Of a stretch of 64,000 nucleotides of DNA, positions 51,701-61,147 are shown piece by piece. Each line of letters opens with the position of its first letter. Positions within the stretch are counted from its first letter, which is position 1. Source of the DNA: Crocinitomicaceae bacterium (GTDB lineage: Bacteria; Bacteroidota; Bacteroidia; Flavobacteriales_D; Crocinitomicaceae); contig JADJEU010000002.1 of the NCBI GenBank assembly GCA_016709005.1, forward strand, positions 615,072-679,071. The letters run 5' to 3'. A program made the translations under genes and the position numbers. The notes under the pieces are model-generated. The model was not told where the DNA came from, did no database searches, and saw nothing but the letters and a program-made list of their open reading frames with translations.

Positions 51701-52773
51701 GGTCCTTCAAAAAAATCGATTCCTGCAGCAGGAGGATTTGCACCATACCCTTTCCATCCGCCGTTGTCTGCATCAAATGAGTTTCCGTTGTAGCAATAAG
51801 CAAGTCCACGGCTCACATCACACCCAACATAATCATCAAAGGGATTTCCAAGGGCTGCATCGATAAAAACACCAAAATGAGTTTCATATAAAGTTTGTGT
51901 CGAACGATTCACCAATTCGTAATTGTAAAACGTCATGTTATTTACTTCGTCATTGGTTGCAAAAGCAAACGCCTGACATCTGATTTCCATTCCTAGTGGA
52001 TCGCCTCCTGTTTCAGTATGAATATTTCCTTTGTCATTCATCACCCACCAAATAGTTTGATCACCATATAGCGTTACGGTTCTGTCAACTGAACAATCCA
52101 GTTCTTTTTTTATGTCATACCAGGGATAATCACCATCTTGCGGATCGTAAAAATCATCTTTGTTGCGATCATAAAACGGAGCTAAAAAATAATCTTGTCC
52201 AAGCCCAGGATCACCATGTGCTGGCCAGTCCAGAATTGTTTGCGGAATCTCGTATTCCGGAAATTGTTCAGCTTGCAAACTTGTTCCGTTAGCAGCATCC
52301 TGAACACCTGCTTCATACCAGGCATCAAATTCCCTTACTTCATCCTGGCTGATTACAAAATGCTGATCATATTTAGTACAAGTTTCAGGAGTAATTTCAG
52401 CATCACCTCCTGTTGTAAGCGGGCCGGTCCAATAGTCTTGTCCATCACGATATCTGACAGCTGCAAGTTTTAATTGACCATTGATATCAACCCCACCCAA
52501 CCAAAGTGCAGAAGTAAAAAGTGACATGATTCCAGAACCTTTTGGAACTTCATATTGCGATAAATTTTGTCCCGCAATTTGCCACATATTTCCACCTGAG
52601 TGTATGATGGTTTTAACGTTGTTGAATTCCAGATAAGCAGATGAATTTGCAGGAGCACAGCCAGCAGCGCGCTCATCTATGACAGGAGCGTGATAATTTT
52701 CACCCATGTAATTTTGAGCGTGACTGATCAAAGAAGTAAAAGAAATAATTGCAACAAAACTTATCCTTTTCAT
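48778..52773 (-). CDS. Very large secreted T9SS-cargo surface protein
   Basis: About 1331 residues. A signal peptide (KRISFVAIISFTSLISHAQ) is followed by Asp/Asn/Gly-rich sequence with Trp-rich motifs such as GIMSLFTSALWLGGVDINGQ, DGQDYWTGPLTTGGDAEITP, PWYDIKKELDCSVDRTV and TLYGDQTIWWVMNDKGN. The C-terminus has EEIRVVPNPYYGYSSYENTA, then ITIYNMSGQLVKRIDKDNEL and IASGVYIIHIEVPG, a T9SS-type sorting domain. Proteins of this length and motif set are common in Bacteroidota and have no known role; adhesin or surface filament is possible. The frame opens at 52782; the ATG at 52773 fits the signal. The OMP gene follows. Confidence 0.85.
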   Translation of the reverse strand: MKRISFVAIISFTSLISHAQNYMGENYHAPVIDERAAGCAPANSSAYLEFNNVKTIIHSGGNMWQIAGQNLSQYEVPKGSGIMSLFTSALWLGGVDINGQLKLAAVRYRDGQDYWTGPLTTGGDAEITPETCTKYDQHFVISQDEVREFDAWYEAGVQDAANGTSLQAEQFPEYEIPQTILDWPAHGDPGLGQDYFLAPFYDRNKDDFYDPQDGDYPWYDIKKELDCSVDRTVTLYGDQTIWWVMNDKGNIHTETGGDPLGMEIRCQAFAFATNDEVNNMTFYNYELVNRSTQTLYETHFGVFIDAALGNPFDDYVGCDVSRGLAYCYNGNSFDADNGGWKGYGANPPAAGIDFFEGPYMDDDNEDNPLIENYLLAKVDNGIPYPGLGIGFGDGIIDNERVGMSKFLYYNNGGGGAQTDPQSAQEYYNYLTGYWKDGTHFIYGGNGHPSDPNSDPSTEANYMFPGDTDPIGWGTGGLPQVNWTEQTAGNLPYDRRFAQSAGPFVLKPGAVNNITYGIVWARSNAGDPFASVVEVKKADDKAQALFDNCFKVLDGPHAPELSIQEMENEIIISIYNKSVSNNKTEDYAEVDPFIVNVDNNPNFDNSYRFQGYQLYQLKDATVEPSELDNLDRARLVFQTDIKDTITKLVNYVYDDEMALTMPTVKVDGVNQGIRHSVSVKEDLFATGDRKLVNYKRYYYMAVAYASNQFKVYDPTNPASLDGQKTPYLASRKAAIGEIVAYEAIPHKPAVENGGTVFSVNYGYELPVTRIDGWGNAGLWTEISEAAEESILANNQVNELEYISGAGPLKIIVIDPLNLQDANFELYFQNDLSGDLDSATWYIVKTGSSDTVFSDRPVSFSNEQLIPEWGISVIIEQNTYVNGNGSYATWRTSPIDAKITFADSSKIWLSGIQDDDNYYPTNWIRSGTYTPTPEECIGAELNNPCYYPDKDLDGDQEYEKLLEGTVAPFKLVGTQFLGMPAGYPDVVYDTDLNPTSWFNPGTAQNVSSFADLHGVDVVLTSDKTKWTRCPVIETSHVKSQAIGNSSMMKLRESNSVDQNGNAEAGTGMGWFPGYAIDVETGTRLNMAFGENSWLAGSNGSDMIWNPSDDLFDNVGYPLFGGGHFIYILGENVGGSGMPAYDQGAWMYNQLQTETSSSYIKAWRNCLWVLAPVLAQNHTLMETDVRIQLRVAHPYQEQIYTNLNNGLPAYRFATSGLQTLVDQNFVAQEMLEEIRVVPNPYYGYSSYENTAIDNRVRFTNLPETCTITIYNMSGQLVKRIDKDNELTFVDWTLKNHQDIPIASGVYIIHIEVPGVGEKILKWYGAMRQIDLNNI

Positions 52774-52874
52774 AAGTACCAAATTAAAACAATTTTTTGA
52801 GCTTGCTTAACTGGTAAGTTGACCAAAAATGTGATTCTTATACAAGCCTGGCCTGATATCTGAATTCAGAAATA

Positions 52875-54154
52875 CTAGAGCCCTGCTACAAAATCAATCA
52901 ACAACTGCTGCACCTCATCAAATTGATTGAGTGGCGTATTTTCAGCAGTGTCATAAATATCATGATAGTTGGTTACACTTCCCATGGAGTAAATGAAGAA
53001 AGCCGGAACGCCCGCCTCAGCAAAAAAGTGATGATCAGAGTTAGCGGTTGGTCCGCGTTTTTTTATTTCAGCAAGATATTTTTTCTCTGTATTAATTTCA
53101 ACTAATTGATTGAAATGAGATTCATGTGCAGTTGCATTCACAACAGTAATGCCTTTATCAGCAGCGCCCATAATATCTACATTCAAAACAAATTTAATTT
53201 TGTTTAATTTCAGATAGGGATGCGTTACAAAATAATGGGATCCTACCAGCCCAGCTTCTTCACCACTGAAAAACAAAAGATCATGGAATATTCAGGTTGG
53301 TGTTCTGCATAATATTTTGCAAGAGACAAGAGCATTGCGCAACCGCTGGCATTGTCATTGGCGCCGGGGAAATACGTATCAGCTCCCATTCTGCCTAAGT
53401 GATCATAATGTGCAGTCAGAACAACATATTTGTTTTTCTTTTTACCGGGAACACATCCAATCACATTTTTAGATTCGTATTTAGGAATGTATTTGTTATT
53501 GATTTTCAATTGAACTTTTTCAGCGTATTTATAATCTGCCGAATCCAATTCAATCAATGGATAATTTTTTTGGGATCTGCCAACGGAGTAGGTTTTTTTT
53601 GAGCGCGTGACCCATATCGTCGGAAAATAATTCATGGCGTCATTTGCATAGGCGCGAATTTCTTTCAGCTTGTCTTTATCTGTGACATCAGTGAAGTTGA
53701 ATACATAAACGCGCTGACTTTTTTTCTCCAGATCCAGTTTCACTTTACCGCCGTAAACGGAGTTGTAGTTTTCAGAATTGATTTCAACCAATTCAAATTC
53801 GCCAGCAGCCGTTCCAGAATTAGGATCCAAAATATAATCATCACCGGGCTTGAGGGTATCATCACCCAACACCACTAAAATTGGATACGGGAATGTATTT
53901 ACGTTTAATTTATACGGCTGATCAAATGGAAATTCTTTGAAGGATTGTGCGCCGATTTTTTTTAATTCGCCAATAATAAAATCAGCCGCGCGCACATCTC
54001 CATTATTCACATACCCGCGGCCATCATAATGCGGACTGCAAAGTGAATCCATTATGGTTCTTGCGTAATCTTTCTGTGCAATCATTTGCGACTGCACCAT
54101 GAAAAATGCACTCAGAAAAAAAAGTGATTTAATTATATTCGATTTATGGTTCAT
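52875..54154 (-). pseudogene. M28-family metallopeptidase gene with a one-base frameshift
   Basis: Two frames make one exported zinc aminopeptidase-like protein of about 426 residues. The first (54154 to 53243) has a signal peptide, the domain NKYVVLTAHYDHLG (Zn His/Asp region) and YFPGANDNASGCAMLLSL; it ends out of frame. The second (from 53276) carries FFSGEEAGLVGSHYF (Zn Glu pair), VLNVDIMGAA and ANSDHHFFAEAGVPAFFIY. The shift lies in the homopolymers 53269-53278; one extra T on the coding strand there would read SMIFLFFSGEEAG or similar. M28 enzymes release N-terminal residues or act as carboxypeptidases. Sequencing error or real loss cannot be told apart. Confidence 0.88.
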
Positions 54155-54213
54155 TTTAAAAAATGCTTATTTCTACAAATTCCTGAATTTACTCACTTGC
54201 AGTTCTTTTTAGA

Positions 54214-54309
54214 AACACATAGAATCATAGGTTACATAGGCACATAGCTGTTCTTTCTCAAATTCCAATCTTCTATGATTCTATGCATTTCTCTATGTGC
54301 CTATGTGTT
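54214..54309. repeat. Large imperfect inverted repeat (ACATAG/CTATGTG type)
   Basis: The left arm (AACACATAGAATCATAG, then ACATAGGCACATAG) and the right arm (CTATGATTCTATGC, then CTATGTGCCTATGTGTT) share the same words in opposite orientation, so about 34-37 nt on each side can pair imperfectly. It fills most of the 220-bp gap between the M28 gene and the next gene. Similar repeats are dispersed in other Bacteroidota genomes; no protein is coded. Confidence 0.65.
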
Positions 54310-54374
54310 AAATCCCTTTTTCAGCACACATGATTTTTTTTGAACTTTAAATCCTTCGCTTCAAAAAAACGAAC

Positions 54375-55167
54375 TTATAAATATCGACGTTCAACCAATT
54401 CAACAAATTTGATAATTGTTTTTTCTTCCAGATCCCATTGATAAACGGAAGCATAAACATTTAGTTTCTGTTTTGCACTTTCAGCATTGCCCACTGTGTT
54501 TAATTCATCAATAGCCGTTTCGTAAGCACGGGCGTCTCCGTTAAAAAGGAAATTGATGTATTCGAATTTTTTTCCAATTCCAATTTCAGCACGCAAATCT
54601 TTGATAGGCTGTAAACCTAATTTTTTGCGCAATGGAATTTCTTCTTTTTGTTTCAGTTTATCGTTGAGGTCAATGTCTTCTTCCTTCAAAAATTTTTCAT
54701 GCAATGATGCAGACTCTTGTTTAATCTCTTCACGAATTACATGAATTGGTTTTTTCACTTCTGCTTCTACAACCGGAGTTTCTTTTTTCTCCACTTTGGG
54801 TGCATCAAAAATTGGGGCTTCAAATAACGGTGCTGAAAAATCAATTGTTTCTTCAACCTCTTCTTTCACTTCAGCAACGGGAGTAGCCGTTACGGTTTCA
54901 TTAATTGCGCTGAAATCAAATGCGGTTTCAGCAACCGGCTCCACTTTTTGGTTCACTATGTTTTTCAAGAACAGCTTCTAATTTTGGTTCGCCAAATTTT
55001 TCGTACGCTTTGTATCTGAGTACAGCTAATCGCTCATGCAAATCTGCTGCATTTTTCACAAGATTTTCCAATTCAGCAACTGGAAGATTTCCATCTGTTA
55101 GTTGAGCCAATTTTTGCTCAATTTCTTTGATGAGATTTTGAATATTCTGAAACGATGTTTTCCCCAT
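54375..55167 (-). pseudogene. Conserved hypothetical cytoplasmic protein, split by a one-base frameshift
   Basis: Two frames make one protein of about 264 residues. The N-terminal part (from the ATG at 55167) is helical, KTSFQNIQNLIKEIEQKLAQ, then NAADLHERLAVLRYKAYEKF. The rest has a long acidic Ala/Glu/Val-rich linker and a C-terminal domain with KKLGLQPIKDLRAEIGIGKK, then FEYINFLFNGDARAYETAID. This layout (helical start, acidic linker, KDL..IGI..FxFI domain) is familiar in Bacteroidota hypothetical proteins. The switch is at the T5 run 54961-54965 (A5 on the coding strand); one base less restores EAVLENIVNQKVEP. Two separate overlapping genes is the alternative. Function unknown. Confidence 0.7.
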
Positions 55168-55214
55168 TTGATGCAAGTTATTCACAATTATAAATCAAGA
55201 GCTAAAATTACGTT

Positions 55215-55222
55215 TATATTTG
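55215..55222 (+). promoter_or_regulatory. Bacteroidota -7 promoter element (TATATTTG) for tk
   Basis: TATATTTG matches TAnnTTTG and ends 19 nt before the start codon of tk at 55242. Confidence 0.45.
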
Positions 55223-55241
55223 GCTCCCAAATCACCCTCCC

Positions 55242-55853
55242 TTGAAAATTACTCACAAACAAAGTGTTAACATCTCTAACCGAATCGCATTCAGTCCGCG
55301 TGTTTCGAATGCAAAAATTCAGGTTGTTTGCGGACCTATGTTTTCAGGTAAAACTAAAACGTTGATTGGGTTGATCTCTGGTCATCTTAACGATAAAAAA
55401 AAGGTTGTAGTATTTAAACCAAAATTAGACGATCGTTACTCTGAAGAGTCTATCGTATCACATGATAAAGATGCAGCACAAGCTTATTCGGTAAATCGCC
55501 CGGCAGAGATTTTAGATTTATTTCACCGCGCAGATGTTGTTGCCATCGATGAAGTTCAATTTTTTGATGAGTCGATTGTAGATGTGTGTGAAACCATTGC
55601 CTCTTTTGGTAAAACCGTAATTGTTGCCGGCCTTGATCTAGATTATATGGGCCGCCCATTTGGTTCAATGCCGCAATTGATGAGTGTTGCCGATGAAATA
55701 ATCAAATTGAATTCAGTTTGCACATTCTGCTCTGGTCGCGCACGTTTTTCACACCGCATCTCTAAAGATCAAGGTGTTGTTGTTTTGGGTGAAAAAGATA
55801 AATACGTTCCGTTGTGCAGAAGCTGCTACAATGAAATGAATTCAAAGTTGTAA
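55242..55853 (+). CDS. tk: Thymidine kinase (type II)
   Basis: A 203-residue enzyme of nucleoside salvage that phosphorylates thymidine with ATP. The P-loop is GPMFSGKT at 31-38, the catalytic base is E104 in AIDEVQFFDES, the thymidine lasso region includes GLDLDYMGRPFG, and a zinc site is formed by C160/C163 (CTFC) and C192/C195 (CRSC). The start is a TTG at 55242; the 20-residue tail ahead of the P-loop region is longer than in most members. A -7 element precedes it. Confidence 0.94.
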   Translation: MKITHKQSVNISNRIAFSPRVSNAKIQVVCGPMFSGKTKTLIGLISGHLNDKKKVVVFKPKLDDRYSEESIVSHDKDAAQAYSVNRPAEILDLFHRADVVAIDEVQFFDESIVDVCETIASFGKTVIVAGLDLDYMGRPFGSMPQLMSVADEIIKLNSVCTFCSGRARFSHRISKDQGVVVLGEKDKYVPLCRSCYNEMNSKL

Positions 55854-55964
55854 TAAAAACCTCTTCCCTTCTTTCTTTAATAGCTGATAATCGTCTGACG
55901 GCGTCGATTAATCATTCGCTTCTAATCATTGCACATCCTGCAGTTTAATCTGGTGATTAATCTT

Positions 55965-55972
55965 TAACTTTG
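55965..55972 (+). promoter_or_regulatory. Bacteroidota -7 element (TAACTTTG) immediately upstream of murF-alr
   Basis: TAACTTTG matches TAnnTTTG and ends 7 nt before the ATG at 55980, so transcription would begin at or next to the start codon. Confidence 0.45.
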
Positions 55973-55979
55973 ACCTGAA

Positions 55980-58277
55980 ATGAATCTGGATTATTCGGTT
56001 GATCAATTGCGTGAATTAGTGGGTGCTGATTTAAAAGGTGCTCAGCATTTACCTGCGGACTTCAAAGTGCGCAACGTGGTGATTGATACACGAAATCCCG
56101 CTATCTCCAATCAGTCTTTGTTTGTTGCCTTAAGCGGATCCAAAGAAGATGGTCATAGATACCTTGAAATTTTTGCAGCCAAAGGAGGAAAAATTGCACT
56201 TGTAACACGTGAAATTTCATCAGTAGATATTTGTCAATTGGTTGTGAAAGACGCACTGGTTGCGTTGCAAACAATCGCTGAAAATCATCGCAGCAAATTT
56301 AAAATTCCAGTGATTGCTATTACGGGTAGTAATGGTAAAACCATTGTCAAAGAATGGCTGTATCAAACGTTGAAAGATTCATTTTCAGTAGTGCGCAGCC
56401 CAAAAAGTTATAACAGTCAGATTGGTGTTGCCTTGTCTCTTTTAGAAATTGCTCCCGAACATACACTTGGAATTTTTGAAGCCGGAATCTCCAAACCAGA
56501 TGAGATGGAGAAGCTGGAAAAAATGATTCAGCCAACTCTTGGAGTCTTTACCGGTATTGGTGATGCACATAGCGCCAACTTCAGTTCAGCTGATCAAAAA
56601 CGTGCAGAAAAATTGAAACTTTTTACTAAAGTTGAAAAGCTTTTTGATGATGTAACGTTTCCAACTTTTGCAATTCCTTTTTCGGATGAAGCATCGCATA
56701 AAAATGCATCACTTGTTCAGCAAACAGCACTTTATTTAGGTCTTTCAGAAAGTACGATTAAAGAAAAATTTGCTTCACTCACCCCAATCTCTATGAGACT
56801 TGAGCAGATTGAAGGAAAGAATAACTGTCTGCTTTTAAATGATGCTTATAGTTCAGATTTACAATCTCTGGAAATCGCATTAAAACAATTAAAAGGCATC
56901 ACAAAATATCCAAGGAAAATTCTTTTTCTAACTCCTTTTGAAGACAATCAAAACAGTCAAATTGATGCTTCATTGGCACATTTAATTTCAAGTGATATTG
57001 TCGATAAAGTTATTTTTATTGGCGATCGCAATCACTTGCCAAAACTGGATGTGCAGACAGAATTGTTTGAGTCAGCTGATTCATTTTTGAAGATTGATCC
57101 GGCATTTGAAAATTCAACCATTCTTTTCAAAGGATCACGCAAATACGGTTTGGAAAAAATTGTACAAAGTCTTGCAGAGAAAAAACACGTGACGAAACTC
57201 GTGATCAACTTTGCAGCCATCCGCAATAACTTACATTATTTTAGATCAAAACTTCATTCGACTACCAAAATATTAGTGATGGTGAAAGCCCAATCGTATG
57301 GCGGTGGTTTGACTGAAATGGCACATTTTTTAGTAGATCAAAAAGTAAATTATTTTGGTGTGGCGTATGCAGATGAAGGCGTTCAATTGCGTAAATCTGG
57401 CATCACACTTCCAATTCTGGTAATGAATCCAGAGCAAAGTGCTTATGATGAGATTATCGATTTTAATTTAGAGCCCGGCATTTATTCACCAGAAGTTTTA
57501 GACTCTTTTATTCATCATTTGATTTTACGTCAGATTGAAAATTTTCCAATTCATGTGAAGCTTGATACCGGCATGAACCGTTTAGGTTTTGTGGAAGATC
57601 AGATTCCGCAATTGCTGGACACACTTCAAACGCAGCCTGAAGTTTATGTAAAATCTGTTTACTCACACCTTTCTGTTGCAGATGACGAAGCCGAAAACCA
57701 ATTCACATCAGCTCAAATAAGAACGTTTGATATTTTAACCGGAATTATTTCAGACAGGCTTCCTTACAAATTTGAAAGACATCTCGCAAACTCAGCGGGC
57801 ACGGCTAATTTCAGCAGAGCAGAATACGATATGGTGCGTTTGGGAATTGGAATTTTTGGTTTAGTTGATAAGAACAATAAAGCACTTGAAAATGTTTTGA
57901 GTCTGATCACACAAATCTCTCAAATCAAAAAAGTTCATGCTGGTGAAAGTATTGGTTACGGCCGCACCTATATTGCAACACGTGATCACCTGATTGGCGT
58001 GATTCCGGTTGGTTATGCAGATGGTTTGCGACGTGCACTCAGTCAAGGAAACTGGACTGTTTTAGTCAACGGAAAACAAGCGCCCATTATTGGCAATATC
58101 TGCATGGACATGTGCATGATAAACTTGGAAGGCATTGACGCAAAAACCGGAGATGAAGTAGAAGTTTTTGGAGATCATAATTCCATTTTTGAAATGGCGA
58201 TGAACATCAAAACCATTCCGTATGAAATTATTGCGGGAATCTCATCACGGGTGCATCGGGTTTATGTGGATGAGTAA
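55980..58277 (+). CDS. Bifunctional UDP-MurNAc-tripeptide--D-Ala-D-Ala ligase / alanine racemase (MurF-Alr)
   Basis: A 765-residue fusion of two peptidoglycan precursor enzymes, a known Bacteroidota arrangement. Residues 1-400 are MurF: ATP loop ITGSNGKT (about 114-121), KSYNSQIGVALSLLE and FEAGISKPDEM. Residues about 405-765 are alanine racemase: VMVKAQSYGGG with the PLP lysine K436 (most racemases have KANAYGHG), VKLDTGMNRLGF, SIGYGRTYIATR and VIPVGYADGLRR. The racemase makes D-Ala and the ligase adds the D-Ala-D-Ala dipeptide to the tripeptide, so the fusion couples two steps. It is a single-gene unit with a nearly leaderless promoter. Confidence 0.96.
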   Translation: MNLDYSVDQLRELVGADLKGAQHLPADFKVRNVVIDTRNPAISNQSLFVALSGSKEDGHRYLEIFAAKGGKIALVTREISSVDICQLVVKDALVALQTIAENHRSKFKIPVIAITGSNGKTIVKEWLYQTLKDSFSVVRSPKSYNSQIGVALSLLEIAPEHTLGIFEAGISKPDEMEKLEKMIQPTLGVFTGIGDAHSANFSSADQKRAEKLKLFTKVEKLFDDVTFPTFAIPFSDEASHKNASLVQQTALYLGLSESTIKEKFASLTPISMRLEQIEGKNNCLLLNDAYSSDLQSLEIALKQLKGITKYPRKILFLTPFEDNQNSQIDASLAHLISSDIVDKVIFIGDRNHLPKLDVQTELFESADSFLKIDPAFENSTILFKGSRKYGLEKIVQSLAEKKHVTKLVINFAAIRNNLHYFRSKLHSTTKILVMVKAQSYGGGLTEMAHFLVDQKVNYFGVAYADEGVQLRKSGITLPILVMNPEQSAYDEIIDFNLEPGIYSPEVLDSFIHHLILRQIENFPIHVKLDTGMNRLGFVEDQIPQLLDTLQTQPEVYVKSVYSHLSVADDEAENQFTSAQIRTFDILTGIISDRLPYKFERHLANSAGTANFSRAEYDMVRLGIGIFGLVDKNNKALENVLSLITQISQIKKVHAGESIGYGRTYIATRDHLIGVIPVGYADGLRRALSQGNWTVLVNGKQAPIIGNICMDMCMINLEGIDAKTGDEVEVFGDHNSIFEMAMNIKTIPYEIIAGISSRVHRVYVDE

Positions 58278-58346
58278 ATAAATTCCAAACACCCACATAG
58301 TGGTCCCTTCGGGAAAATCTCAAAATTACAAACTCAGAAGATCATT

Positions 58347-58372
58347 GGTGACTTCGACTCCGCTCAGCCACC
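58347..58372. repeat. Dispersed 26-bp hairpin repeat, copy 2
   Basis: GGTGACTTCGACTCC to CAGCCACC, aligned along its full length with 1826-1851; the four differences are all transitions. It lies in the 227-bp gap between murF-alr and the BNR gene. The outer arms here are only GGTG/CACC plus imperfect pairs. Confidence 0.55.
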
Positions 58373-58504
58373 GGTTATCTCTGATTCTTTCTTCATAGAC
58401 ACTGATTCTTCTGAACGAATGAAAATGCGGCCAATAGAAGCTTGTTGAAATTCGATATTACTTTTTAGTTACTCTACAATCAACGCAAAAGCTCAAACGC
58501 ACTG

Positions 58505-61043
58505 CTAACTCTTCACAAACTTGCCGGAAACACTTTTACTTCGATAATAATAAACACCCGGTTGAAGCGAACTCACATTGACACTACCTTTACTTTCTTT
58601 TGGTTCCAGGATAAAAATTAATTTGCCGGTGGCATCAAAAAGTTGAACTTCTTCATCACCAAATCCTTCAAAATAAATTATTTCCTGAACTGGATTTGGA
58701 TAGACTTTTATCTGTGCTTGTTCACTCTGATTAATAGCAGAAGGATCTACAATATTATCGAGCCATGAAACATCATACGAAAACATAGATCGTGAAAAAG
58801 TTCCGGCGATAAGTTTTTGATTTGGGATGTCTAAGGCTAATTCTGTCACCGTAACAACTGGCATGTCTGTGCCCATATAATTCCAGCTTGCACCACCGTC
58901 TTCTGAATAATAAACGCCACCATCCAATGCAGCAAATAATTTTTCATCGTTGTGTCCCGGAACAATCAAAACATCATTCACCGTAATGCCGGGTAAATCG
59001 CCTGAAACATCTTGCCATGTTGCACCAAAATTTGTTGATTTATACAAGTACGAAATATCTTCATTCAGTTTGTATCCAGACATGCCTACGAAAACGGTTC
59101 CTTCATTATTGGGCGAACATCTCACCGCAGTGACATAGCGATCAGGAAGTGTACCGGTGATGTTTGTCCAATTCCAGCTTGTGGTGAAATTTCCTCTCCA
59201 GACCAATCCATCTGTTGTGCCAACATACAGAATATTTTCATTTCCAGACGGCTGTTCAAGCTCAGATATGGTGTGTGAACTATTTGATCCAATAGCAGTG
59301 CCTAGTCCGACTTTTGTCAAATCACCACTAATGGGAACATAAGAACCAAAAGGTGCAAACTCCATCAGATTAACCTGACTGGATCCGGTAAATAAATTTC
59401 CAGTATTTTCATCCAGCACATAAGGCATATCCCAGTTTACTCTATCCGGATCTGTGGGGTTGAAAGAAACATCATCTGTTCCATTATAAACCAAGCCTCC
59501 GTTTTGCGTTTCATAATATGCACTACCCATCTCCAAATCCAACCATTTCATTCAAAAGCCATCACCACCATACAAGCGATCCCAGGCATCAAATGAAAAC
59601 GAATTTCCTGACATGCTTCCATTGTCTTGCGCTCCACCTCCGTATAAACCATCGTTATGAGGATTCAGCGCAATGTGATAAAACTGAGTGACCGGAATAT
59701 TTTCAATATCATTCCAAGTGCTTCCATTGTCATCTGTTTTGTACAAACCACCATCAGTTGCAATAATGTACGAATCAAAATCTAAAAATAAAATATCATG
59801 TTTATCTGCATGCACTTCATAGGTCCACCAGTCCGGAACATTTTGTATCCAGGATGATCCGCCATTGAAAGAAGTGAACATTTCAACACCAGGAACAATG
59901 AGTTGATTTGAATTGTATGGATTGATGTGAATCTGTCCAAAATACCAGCCAAAACCTCCCAGTGCTTCCGTCACTTCAATTGGAATTCCAAGCGGATTCC
60001 ACGTTGTTCCTCCGTTGGTTGTTTTATAAATTTCCTTTGTGTCAAGCGTGACGCCATCAACATACAAAGCATACAGTGTATTTGGGTCAGTTGGAGAAAT
60101 AGCAAGGCCAACGCGTGATTCTTCAGTTGTTGGTAAACCACCTCCCAATTGTGTCCAATTATCTCCGCCATCTATAGACTTAAAAATTTTCGCGTCGGGT
60201 CCTTTTACTTTACCTTTAAATGGCAAATTGATACGGTTAAAAGAGGCTGCATATAAAATATCCGAATTTGTAGGATCCATTACTAAATCGGCTACACCGG
60301 AAGAATCAGAAACAAATAAAATATTTTGCCAGGTTGATCCGCCATCGTTACTTCTGTAAACACCGCGTTCAGTTGTTTTTTGATAGGTATTGCCAAGCGT
60401 AGAAGCAAAAATCCTATCCGAGTTTGTTGGATCAACTATCACTTTGGTGATAATGGCTGTTTGCTCCAATCCCATTTGAGTCCAGCTGTTTCCAGCGTCA
60501 GTGCTTTTATAAATTCCGTCCCCCAGCAAAGAACCTCCGCCAAAATTTTTATCTCCTGTTCCTACATAAATGATATCTGGATTATTGGGATCAATTGTAA
60601 TATCACCCACTGCTAAATAAGACATCGCATCAAAAATTGGTGTCCAGCTAAATCCACCATTATTTGTTTTAAAAATTCCACCGTTACAAGCGCCGGCATA
60701 AATTGTATTTTGATCAGACGGATGCATTGCCAGCGAATTAAATCTGCCTCCAATATTTCCCGGGCCTTCTTGTAACCAGGGTAAATCCAAATTTGCTGTG
60801 CGATCAAAAGACATTTCTTCAATCTGCATTTTAATGAGCTCCATTTTTTGCAAATACTCTGTTTGGTTGAAGCCATACGGATAAGACCTCACCTGATACC
60901 AATAATCATTTGCGGATTTTTGGTTTCTTATGCTGAAAAAATTGTGCACTGTTCAGTTTTTTTTCAAAAGCAATCTCATCTTTTGAAAACCAAAAAACGC
61001 AAATCACTGCGATGATACTGATTGCAAGGAAAGACTTTTTCAT
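58505..61043 (-). pseudogene. BNR-repeat T9SS-cargo protein gene with frameshift and in-frame TGA
   Basis: One gene of about 845 codons is read in three pieces. It starts at the ATG at 61043 with a signal-anchor (KKSFLAISIIAVICVFWF); the frame is lost at the A6 run 60936-60941 (one base less restores AQFFSIRNQKSANDYW), then the body (from 60949) has BNR repeats such as GGIFKTNNGGFSWTPIF and GDGIYKSTDAGNSWTQMG. At 59552-59554 a TGA codon interrupts the frame; the next codon is ATG and the same frame continues with MKWLDLEMGSAYYETQNGG and ends with YPNPVQEIIYFEGFGDEEV and QPGVYYYRSKSVSGKFVKS, a T9SS type A domain. The 45208 gene is an intact paralogue. Confidence 0.85.
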
Positions 61044-61147
61044 GGGCGAAAAATTTGATAGCTAAATGTAGGGAAATATCTGTTATTCAGTTTTTCCATT
61101 GATTCTGGTAGATAACAATTGGTCATTCCAAAAACATACCTAGTTGT

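Noticed and set aside
59552..59554. TGA as recoded tryptophan or selenocysteine
   Set aside because: Other genes (for example rluF at 20837-20839) end in TGA, and no selenium signal is evident; a nonsense mutation or error is simpler.
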